DNA of 11,185 nt from JAJFTV01 sp964426355. GTDB lineage: Bacteria > Chloroflexota > Anaerolineae > Anaerolineales > Anaerolineaceae. The notes under the pieces were generated by a model. That model ran no database searches. It worked only from the letters and a program-made list of their open reading frames with translations, and was not told the DNA's origin. The stretch covers positions 1 through 11,185 of the forward strand of contig CAYRRA010000149.1 of the NCBI GenBank assembly GCA_964426355.1, written 5' to 3'. Shown piece by piece: positions 1 to 5,581 of the stretch; positions within the stretch are counted from its first letter, which is position 1; every line of letters begins with the position of its first letter. The position numbers and the translations under genes were made by a program.

Positions 1-54
1 GCAGCTGACTATAGATACCGTAGTAGACTATATGGTAGGTAACGCTATCGTATG
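1..54. other. Non-gene-like sequence at the left edge, interrupting pgeF
   Basis: The pgeF homology ends near base 55. The remaining bases give no family-like peptide in any minus-strand frame: the pgeF frame stops at 28-30, and the alternative open frame reads as a Tyr/Ile-rich peptide unlike PgeF. The stretch carries short repeats (GACTATA at 7-13 and 26-32, TATGGT at 31-36 and 51-56). The simplest reading is poor or chimeric sequence at a contig end, but a real insertion or frameshift cannot be excluded. Confidence 0.45.
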
Positions 55-582
55 GTGCTTTAAGCAAATTGAAGGACCAATACCCGCAATAATATTCTTG
101 GGAAGGCAGCCGTAAACGCGCACCATTTTTTCTATCGTTCGCCAAGTAATTTTCTGAACAGTACCCTGCCAGCCGGCATGGATCATACCAATCACCTTCT
201 GGCATGGATCGTAAACAAAAACAGGAACACAGTCAGCAAACCGCATAAACAGGGTTATCTCTGGTCGATTGGTAAGAATAGCATCCGCTTTTTCTGGTTC
301 TGATTCCAGTGGACGCGGTTCCTCGACACATAAAACACGCGTGCTGTGAACCTGCCACACATCATACAAGGTTTCTACCTGGCGGTCGAGCGCGCTAAAT
401 ATCCTTTTTCGATTTTCTATTACATTCGCCCGGAAATCTCCATTATTGCCGCCCAGGTTCATGCTTTTCCATGGAAAAGGACTAACGCCGCCATGCCGGG
501 TGAAAATCCCATGGGGAATATTAAGAGCCTGGAAATTGTTAAAGGCAAAATAGGATACCCCGTCAACGGTGTGAAGTTCCAT
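28..582 (-). CDS. pgeF: PgeF/YfiH-type peptidoglycan editing factor (laccase-domain family), C-terminus lost
   Basis: Cytoplasmic zinc enzyme of the YfiH/LACC1 family. Family members remove wrongly made UDP-MurNAc-L-Ser from peptidoglycan precursors, and purine-nucleoside activities are also reported for the family. The three metal ligands are visible: His79 in QVHS, Cys118 in ADCVPV and His135 in HAGWQGT, with the later GIGPSIC motif at 167-173. The ATG at 580-582 has GGAG four bases upstream and lies inside the last codons of the preceding gene (20-bp overlap), so translation is probably coupled. The family is usually about 240-270 residues, but this frame stops at 184, right after GPSICLKH where family members normally continue with Tyr-Glu-Val. 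The last eight or so residues do not look like the family, and about 70 C-terminal residues are missing. I read this as a contig-edge error or a frameshift rather than a natural short form. The family call is firm; the true 3' end is not in this window. Confidence 0.88.
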   Translation of the reverse strand: MELHTVDGVSYFAFNNFQALNIPHGIFTRHGGVSPFPWKSMNLGGNNGDFRANVIENRKRIFSALDRQVETLYDVWQVHSTRVLCVEEPRPLESEPEKADAILTNRPEITLFMRFADCVPVFVYDPCQKVIGMIHAGWQGTVQKITWRTIEKMVRVYGCLPKNIIAGIGPSICLKHHTIALPTI

Positions 583-1594
583 TTGTCTCCACTATCTTAT
601 TGGACTCATCGAGCTGTTCAACGATACTAAATTTCCTTGCAAGCACACGGGCAGTCTCTTGCATGGTCTCCTCAATCATCGGGAACAAATACCATGCGGT
701 CGTCAGACCAAACAACCCACCAGTGAGAAATCGTAAAGCGGGTACAGATTCTCGAATTGGAAGCCATGAAGGTAATATTTCTGCCGCTACACTGGGAAGT
801 TGAGAAACGCCATCGAATCCAATGGGGATCAGCCCTAAGATAATCCAAACATACCAGGGGATCGACTTTATCCTCCTTTTACTGATGATGAACACCAGGC
901 TAAAAATAAACATCGCCCCGTATATTGCTAAATCTCGTTGGCAGAATGCAATTTTGTAACCCATTGCTTCATTACCGATGAAATTTCGCGCTGCCAATAC
1001 ATCAATTTCAACCTGACTGGTAACTTCCTCGTAAGTTTTCAATCCCTCAATGCCAGCCAGTTCCCGAGGGTAAAAAGCTTGTTCCCCAAATAAAAAGACT
1101 GAGCGGAAACCCAATTGATGACACAATGGCTTGTACATCGAATAAATCACATTTGCAGGACCGGGTAAGTTGAAATGCATGATAACAGGAGCCAATACAG
1201 GCAACCCGACATATAGCAACAGCAGAAAACTGATAATCCACATGTAATTTAATGAAAGCCAGTAGGAAAACCGATCCGTTCGCGAAATAGAATGTCCGCG
1301 ACGGATACGTCGGGCGAATTGCTTATCGCCGCTCTCTTCCAGGTGCGTCCGTCGATCACGCGCCGCACTCAAAGAAACACGTACCTCTTGTTGTGTAAAG
1401 GGCCATTTCAGAATATAAGGTCCTGTTTGTATCACCGGTACGCGATTGCCAATTCTTTCTTTTAGCGAAGAGTCCATTTCAACATTGATTTCCACCACAC
1501 GATGGGGTATCAATGGTTCTAATTGTTTTAATATTTCTCTGGCTTCATCGCACTGAGCACACTGGTCTTTTTTGTAAAGTGTCACGGTCAGCAT
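563..1594 (-). CDS. Glutaredoxin-like domain fused to a DUF2085 membrane domain
   Basis: Two-domain protein of 343 residues. Residues 1-75 form a glutaredoxin/thioredoxin-like domain with a CxxC pair (Cys12-Ala-Gln-Cys15) and the cis-proline motif RVPVI (Pro53). A basic stretch (about 95-108) leads into a four-helix membrane domain (about 118-138, 224-239, 247-263, 290-306) with DUF2085 hallmarks: CHQ at 158-160, CQR at 218-220, GFDG at 259-262 and RFLTG at 288-292. Positive-inside rules (basic 95-108 and KRRIK at 239-243) put the glutaredoxin domain and the C-terminus in the cytoplasm. The 139-222 loop, with Cys158 and near its end Cys218, would then be outside. DUF2085 has no established function. 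The gene follows ccdA by 29 bp and overlaps pgeF. GAGG lies 10 bases before the ATG. A role in moving electrons to or from CcdA is inferred from the fusion and the neighbour, not shown. Confidence 0.82.
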   Translation of the reverse strand: MLTVTLYKKDQCAQCDEAREILKQLEPLIPHRVVEINVEMDSSLKERIGNRVPVIQTGPYILKWPFTQQEVRVSLSAARDRRTHLEESGDKQFARRIRRGHSISRTDRFSYWLSLNYMWIISFLLLLYVGLPVLAPVIMHFNLPGPANVIYSMYKPLCHQLGFRSVFLFGEQAFYPRELAGIEGLKTYEEVTSQVEIDVLAARNFIGNEAMGYKIAFCQRDLAIYGAMFIFSLVFIISKRRIKSIPWYVWIILGLIPIGFDGVSQLPSVAAEILPSWLPIRESVPALRFLTGGLFGLTTAWYLFPMIEETMQETARVLARKFSIVEQLDESNKIVETNGTSHR

Positions 1595-1623
1595 AAATTA
1601 TTTTCCTCAGTTATCCAATACAA

Positions 1624-2340
1624 TTACAACCCGATGTCAAAAAAGGACCCAAAACGAGCCAATGTTTCAAACGTACCCAAGAACAAAAAAATACCAACTA
1701 CAATCAAAATCACTCCCATACCGATCTCCACATATCGCATTACCTTTCGATAACGAATAATGGCTGGAGCAACCCAACTGATGCTTACTGCGGCGATCAG
1801 GAAGGGAATCGCCATTCCCACCGAGTAGAATACCAACAAGAAGAAACCCGAAGCGATGGATCCTTCATTCATGGCAAGCAACAAAATTGTTCCTAATACC
1901 GGACCCACACAAGGCGACCAACCAGCAGAAAAGAATACACCCAGCAGAAAAGAAGAAATTAGGCTTCTCTTTTCATCAATTTTTGAACGTGGTCGTAAAT
2001 CAAACTCTAGAAAAGGGATTCTCAACAGTCCCGTCATGTGTAAACCGAAAAAGATTACAACAACACCACCGATTTTTGCAAGCCAATCACGTGCGCTATA
2101 AAGTAGACTGCCAATTACGGAAATTGTAAGACCCAATAAAACAAAAACCACAGTGAAACCGATAACAAATGCCATCCCATGCCAAAAAGCACCCCACCTG
2201 GATGGTTTAGTCTCAGACTGGGAAACAGAAGCGGTCCGACCAGTTAAATATCCTACATAGACCGGGACAAGTGACAAAACACAAGGAGAAAGGAATGAGG
2301 CTAAACCAGCAATAAATGCTAACCAAACCGTAACCGTCAT
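1624..2340 (-). CDS. ccdA: CcdA-type transmembrane thiol-disulfide carrier (cytochrome c biogenesis/DsbD transmembrane family)
   Basis: Integral membrane protein of 238 residues, the usual length for stand-alone CcdA with about six helices. It passes electrons from cytoplasmic thioredoxin to extracytoplasmic thiol proteins. The two redox cysteines sit in the expected paired motifs: Cys20 in FLSPCVLSLVPVY and Cys144 in GWSPCVGPVLG. The two halves (helices 1-3 and 4-6) are pseudo-repeats joined by a charged loop at about 115-127. The ATG at 2338-2340 has GAGG about nine bases upstream, 21 bp after the L,D-transpeptidase stop. No ResA, TlpA or CcsB/CcsA gene is nearby, so a cytochrome c maturation role is not supported by context. 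The neighbours suggest it serves the upstream L,D-transpeptidase and/or the glutaredoxin-DUF2085 protein. Confidence 0.92.
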   Translation of the reverse strand: MTVTVWLAFIAGLASFLSPCVLSLVPVYVGYLTGRTASVSQSETKPSRWGAFWHGMAFVIGFTVVFVLLGLTISVIGSLLYSARDWLAKIGGVVVIFFGLHMTGLLRIPFLEFDLRPRSKIDEKRSLISSFLLGVFFSAGWSPCVGPVLGTILLLAMNEGSIASGFFLLVFYSVGMAIPFLIAAVSISWVAPAIIRYRKVMRYVEIGMGVILIVVGIFLFLGTFETLARFGSFFDIGL

Positions 2341-2361
2341 CCCAAAGACCTCGCTCGCATT

Positions 2362-3444
2362 TCAGGCTTCTACCACATCAATCACTGTTCCACCAGGACC
2401 GGACAGGATGATATCACCTGGGGAATAAGAAACCTGAGGTGCAGACCAACGGAATATCCATTTCGCATCTTCGGGACGGGAGTTAACACATCCATGTGAG
2501 CGTTGAATGCCAAAATCATTGTGCCAAAAAGTCGAGTGAATTGCAGCCCCATTGGGGTCAAATAAAATGGACCAGCCAATACCAGCTGTGTCATACCCTG
2601 CACCAGTTGAACCCCCACCCATGTGAATGGAGATTGTTTTTCTCCAGGGAAGATGAGCTCCAAGGGGTGTTGACCATTCATCTACTGGATTACCCAGATA
2701 ATCAAATTTTGCTCCAGTCGAAACGCGGCAGAAATAAACTTCACGACTGCCTTCATAACAAGATAACGTCTGATGGTTTAAATCCACAACAATTCGTTTA
2801 TCTTCCACTTCGGGATGGATTGGGGATATCTCATCTTCGGTGATAGGTCGAAAAGCTCTTGCATCACACCAGAGAATATCACCGCAATTGCCATACTTCT
2901 CATTTACCCGGTACACAATTTGCCCCTGGCTATCGGTGTCAATTCCGTCAATCCATAAAATCTGGCTGTAATACAAACGAGGATGTTGTATTTCTCTTAA
3001 CCAATAAGAACAAGGTACAACCCCCCGCAAATCAATGGCAACATAAGGGACGGTTACTTCTGCCCACATCCCCGGTCCTTCAGCAGTCATCGGTAAAGAT
3101 TGTAATGGCTCATTTGGTTGGTAATACACAGGCTGGATATTCGGCAAATGCAAATACCCTTCAGGGGTTTCAACCCAGCGGCGGTTGAATACGCCAGGAG
3201 GTGCCTCACCAATCACTTCTCTTAGCCAAACGACAATCGCATCCTCATATAAGGGCTGCACAATATCGCTATTGACTGTGGGTTTGGACCGCATATTAAT
3301 CATGCCGCCGGCACAGTTGCGACCCAGCTTTTCCGCATCTTGCCATTCTTCAGACAAATCTTTCAGAAAACGCCATGGTCGGAAGGCGGTGGTACCTAAT
3401 CCTATTAAACTGTATTTCAGAAATTTACGCCGATTTATGATCAT
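2362..3444 (-). CDS. Tat-exported L,D-transpeptidase (YkuD family)
   Basis: Exported cell-wall enzyme of 360 residues that would form 3-3 peptide cross-links or attach proteins to peptidoglycan. The N-terminus carries a twin-arginine signal (NRRKFLK at 4-10, then a short hydrophobic stretch to about residue 20). Residues about 45-110 resemble an SH3-like fold. The YkuD catalytic domain spans about 217-347, with His303 and the SHGC motif at 316-319 (nucleophile Cys319), followed by Arg323. Besides Cys319 there are six other cysteines (44, 145, 187, 193, 229, 239), enough for three disulfides, which is many for this family. It is the first gene of the ldt-ccdA-glutaredoxin/DUF2085-pgeF operon. 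The start is the ATG at 3442-3444; it lacks a clear Shine-Dalgarno (only AAAGAAAAG upstream) but lies about 24 bases from a predicted transcription start. The exact cross-linking substrate is unknown. Confidence 0.92.
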   Translation of the reverse strand: MIINRRKFLKYSLIGLGTTAFRPWRFLKDLSEEWQDAEKLGRNCAGGMINMRSKPTVNSDIVQPLYEDAIVVWLREVIGEAPPGVFNRRWVETPEGYLHLPNIQPVYYQPNEPLQSLPMTAEGPGMWAEVTVPYVAIDLRGVVPCSYWLREIQHPRLYYSQILWIDGIDTDSQGQIVYRVNEKYGNCGDILWCDARAFRPITEDEISPIHPEVEDKRIVVDLNHQTLSCYEGSREVYFCRVSTGAKFDYLGNPVDEWSTPLGAHLPWRKTISIHMGGGSTGAGYDTAGIGWSILFDPNGAAIHSTFWHNDFGIQRSHGCVNSRPEDAKWIFRWSAPQVSYSPGDIILSGPGGTVIDVVEA

Positions 3445-3473
3445 AGCATAATGTCTTTTCTTTATATTGAAAC

Positions 3474-3502
3474 AAGATAATCTGATTATCGAGAAATGTC
3501 AA
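3474..3502 (-). promoter_or_regulatory. Promoter of the ldt-ccdA operon
   Basis: On the minus strand there is a perfect -35 TTGACA (3497-3502), a 17-bp spacer and the -10 TATCTT (3474-3479, four of six consensus bases). Transcription would start near 3467, about 24 bases before the L,D-transpeptidase ATG. It is the best sigma70-type match I see in the window. Confidence 0.65.
3476..3490. promoter_or_regulatory. Palindromic operator candidate across the ldt promoter spacer and -10
   Basis: GATAAT-CTG-ATTATC is a perfect 6-bp inverted repeat around a 3-bp centre. It covers part of the -10 box and the adjacent spacer, so a dimer bound here would block RNA polymerase. The arms match the outer arms of the Fur-type box (GATAAT...ATTATC), but the spacing differs from known Fur/PerR/Zur boxes, so the regulator cannot be named. 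Confidence 0.4.
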
Positions 3503-3606
3503 GACGCGTTGATTAAACCAGAATGAGGGTTACATGGTTTTTTTCGTTTTCACACATGACTTTTTCCGGTCTAATAAAGAGAGTATTGGCTGTTCGTAAT
3601 TCCTGG

Positions 3607-4314
3607 TCATAAATACAGTAGATAACCAGCAATAATCGAGGCTGTTGGTACTGTGACATTATCAATATCAGAAACTGGCAGAGATTCCACCAGGCAAGCG
3701 ACTAATGAAATGATCAGCAGTGGTTTGAAATGTGAATTCAGTGGACCGGATAATGCACCTGCGAGAGAATAAATCCATAAAACTATTAAGGATAGGAAAA
3801 ATCCGCCCACCAAAACAGCAAGCGATCCAATAATGGTCTTTTTCTTTGACCAGGGGAGTTTCATTTTTCCATATTGCTTACCAATCAAATCAGCCAGACC
3901 ATCACCGCCGCACATCATCATCAGCGCAATAATCCCAATGTGATTCTTCCAGAAAAAAATGGTGATGATTACAAAAACAATTCCATAAAATAGCGGTCCG
4001 CGCAGGATTTCTCTGGGATCACCACTTCGCGACATGGCTTCGACTGAGGATGGATCTTTAATCACCCTTAGCCCAATCAAGGCAAATTGCAAAGTGATGG
4101 CAAGTGGGATAATTGCAGCAAGATAACGCGAAGAAGGTGCATCATTGAACAACAACCAGCACACGACAAAGATAGGACCGGTTCCGATATGGATCACTTT
4201 TCGACTTAATCTAGAGGTTATCAACCCTTTATGCGCCAACAGGTTGACCAGGCGGAGCCAAACAATGGATATCAACAATATGATCAAAAAGGCAAGCCAA
4301 TTGTGTTTTATCAT
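3607..4314 (-). CDS. Polyprenol/phytol/dolichol-kinase-like membrane protein
   Basis: Polytopic membrane protein of 235 residues related to the phytol kinase (VTE5), dolichol kinase (SEC59) and phosphatidate cytidylyltransferase-like group, whose members phosphorylate isoprenoid alcohols using a nucleotide. Visible motifs are RKVIH (38-42, Arg-Lys-x-x-His after the first helix), GGDGLADLIGKQYG (136-149, the DGxAD nucleotide/metal motif), SKKKTIIGS (156-164), Glu210, and DIDNVTVP near the end (216-223). It starts 3 nt after the smpB stop codon, so the two are co-transcribed and probably translationally coupled. No chlorophyll or tocopherol gene is in view, so phytol is not a likely substrate. 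Salvage of a polyprenol for lipid carriers or quinones is a more plausible inference. No intrinsic terminator is visible after the gene. Confidence 0.75.
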   Translation of the reverse strand: MIKHNWLAFLIILLISIVWLRLVNLLAHKGLITSRLSRKVIHIGTGPIFVVCWLLFNDAPSSRYLAAIIPLAITLQFALIGLRVIKDPSSVEAMSRSGDPREILRGPLFYGIVFVIITIFFWKNHIGIIALMMMCGGDGLADLIGKQYGKMKLPWSKKKTIIGSLAVLVGGFFLSLIVLWIYSLAGALSGPLNSHFKPLLIISLVACLVESLPVSDIDNVTVPTASIIAGYLLYL

Positions 4315-4317
4315 TTT

Positions 4318-4764
4318 CTAGCGAATCCTGTGGCGCTCTAATTCTCGTTGCATCTCCCGTTCAGCAATCGCAGAACGCTTGTCGTAAAGCTTTTTTCCCT
4401 TTGCAATTGCAATTTCTACCTTTGCGATGCCATCTTTCAGATAGAGTTTTGTCGGAATGATGGTCACCCCTTTCTGTCGTACTGCATCCCATAAGGTATG
4501 GATTTCCTTTTTATGCAAAAGTAGCCGTCGTTCGCGTTTCGGGTCATGATTAAACCGACTGGCTTCCTCATATATCGCAACATGCGAATCAACAAGCCAT
4601 GCCTGCCTTCCATCTACACGCACAAAAGCCTCTTCAATGCTGACCTTTCCCATCCGGATGGATTTTATCTCGGTACCGCGCAGTTCCAAGCCAGCCTCAA
4701 AGCGTTCCAGCAGAAAGTATTGAAAATTTGCCTTACGGTTTTGGGCAACTATTTTAATAGACAT
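4318..4764 (-). CDS. smpB: SsrA-binding protein SmpB
   Basis: RNA-binding partner of tmRNA that delivers it to stalled ribosomes for trans-translation. At 148 residues it has normal family length. Hallmarks in order: NRKANFQYFLLE at 9-20, GLELRGTEIKSIR at 25-37, the conserved HDPKRERRLLLH at 73-84, and GKKLYDKR at 123-130. A basic, helical C-terminal tail (131-148) is the part that enters the mRNA channel in known structures. No ssrA gene is in this window. The ATG at 4762-4764 fits the family N-terminus. There is no Shine-Dalgarno, and a -10-like TAAAAT ends six bases before the ATG, suggesting a leaderless mRNA. The kinase-like gene follows after 3 nt. Confidence 0.97.
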   Translation of the reverse strand: MSIKIVAQNRKANFQYFLLERFEAGLELRGTEIKSIRMGKVSIEEAFVRVDGRQAWLVDSHVAIYEEASRFNHDPKRERRLLLHKKEIHTLWDAVRQKGVTIIPTKLYLKDGIAKVEIAIAKGKKLYDKRSAIAEREMQRELERHRIR

Positions 4765-4770
4765 TGCGTG

Positions 4771-4776
4771 ATTTTA
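4771..4776 (-). promoter_or_regulatory. -10 box of smpB, leaderless-type position
   Basis: TAAAAT (five of six bases of TATAAT) is followed by six bases and then the smpB ATG, placing the expected transcription start on the A of the start codon. No Shine-Dalgarno precedes the ATG. No convincing -35 box is found 16-18 bp upstream, which weakens the call. Confidence 0.4.
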
Positions 4777-4841
4777 ACATAGTTCAGAGTTAATCGGGTT
4801 GCTCATTTATATAATCGTCATCGTTTGCGTAAATGGATAGA

Positions 4842-5465
4842 CTAACGCCCTTGTGAAATGGCGAACAGGGCAATCAGGATTCCCAAAGAAGCAAAAATGA
4901 TGATGAGTAAACCCATTGGGATATTTCCCACTGCGTTTTGTGTATTGGCTGCTTCGTAAGTGGTTATTACAAGCGGTGCAGGCTCGGTAAAAGTCGGGAG
5001 ACGAGTTGGGGCAGATGTGACCACAAATTGCGCTGCCAGTGTAGGATCGATGGTAGAGGTGACCAAAGGTGTTGGTGTTGGAGGGGGTTCAACAATGGGT
5101 AATTCTCCCGGCGTAAGATTCACGAAAGGGGCATAAACCCACGCTACACCACCTGCAACACCAGGATACTCGACAAGAATCCAATCACCACCGCTGGAAC
5201 GCCCCTTTGCGGGCGCTTGCTGACCGGCGAGAAGGACTCCGATCTTATCATAAAAAATCCCCGGACCAGAACGAACATTAATGAATTGTTCTTGATCCGA
5301 ACGAACAGTCACAACCGGTCCGGCAGGTGTACCCGTTACTGTAGGCAGTTGCACCGTAGGCTGTTGCATCGAATGACTTGCCGTGACGCTAGAAGGGGAG
5401 AAAAGAAACGCCCCTACACTCAAGGTCAATAACATAAAAAAACCAAATAAGCATATTTTCCGCAT
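4842..5465 (-). CDS. Membrane-anchored surface protein with a bacterial SH3 domain
   Basis: Protein of 207 residues with four parts: a signal peptide (1 to about 28, likely cut after VTA); a bacterial SH3-like domain (about 52-118, with the typical NVRSGPG at 63-69 and DWILVEY at 94-100); a Pro/Thr-rich stalk (about 120-165, including PPPTPTPLV); and one C-terminal helix (184-203) with a short SQGR tail. It should be anchored in the membrane with the SH3 domain outside, where such domains often bind cell-wall peptides. A GTG at 5469-5471 opens the same frame two codons earlier, but it overlaps the Shine-Dalgarno. GGAG at 5471-5474 is ideally spaced (5 bases) for the ATG at 5463-5465, so I chose that start. 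The gene diverges from the zinc-ribbon gene. Its exact function is unknown. Confidence 0.82.
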   Translation of the reverse strand: MRKICLFGFFMLLTLSVGAFLFSPSSVTASHSMQQPTVQLPTVTGTPAGPVVTVRSDQEQFINVRSGPGIFYDKIGVLLAGQQAPAKGRSSGGDWILVEYPGVAGGVAWVYAPFVNLTPGELPIVEPPPTPTPLVTSTIDPTLAAQFVVTSAPTRLPTFTEPAPLVITTYEAANTQNAVGNIPMGLLIIIFASLGILIALFAISQGR

Positions 5466-5566
5466 TAACACTCCGGTCTATTCAGCCTTTCAAGTTACAT
5501 CTGTATGAAGAAACTTCTTTTCACCTCCAATGTACTGGAAAGGCATCAACTCAATGATGATAATTG

Positions 5567-5574
5567 ATTATAAT
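5567..5574. promoter_or_regulatory. Palindromic ATTATAAT: shared -10 box for divergent transcription
   Basis: ATTATAAT is its own reverse complement and contains a perfect TATAAT on each strand (plus 5569-5574, minus 5567-5572). To the right, transcription would start at about 5581-5582, on the ATG of the zinc-ribbon gene. To the left it would start near 5560, giving the SH3 gene a leader of about 95 bases. The -35 matches are weak (TCAACT at 5546-5551 for the plus strand). Confidence 0.5.
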
Positions 5575-5581
5575 ATATTGT

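Noticed and set aside
346..630. Plus-strand open frame of 94 codons opposite pgeF and the DUF2085 gene
   Set aside because: It lies antisense to two well-supported genes, shows no family sequence and has no ribosome binding site; it is a shadow frame.
1624..2340. CcdA as part of a cytochrome c maturation cluster
   Set aside because: No ResA/CcmG, CcsA/CcsB or cytochrome gene lies in the window; the neighbours are cell-wall and thiol proteins.
2496..3188. Plus-strand frames of 115 and 109 codons opposite the L,D-transpeptidase gene
   Set aside because: They are antisense to the Tat signal/YkuD gene whose catalytic motifs fix the true strand and frame.
4804..4835. Inverted repeat CATTTA / TAAATG between the SH3 gene and smpB, next to TATATAAAT
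   Set aside because: Six AT-rich base pairs over a 20-base loop are expected by chance. The TATATA could be a second -10, but no -35 is at a proper distance.
5564..5581. TTG start giving the zinc-ribbon protein six extra residues
   Set aside because: The extension would be encoded by the promoter itself (TATAAT at 5569-5574), so it would not be in the mRNA.
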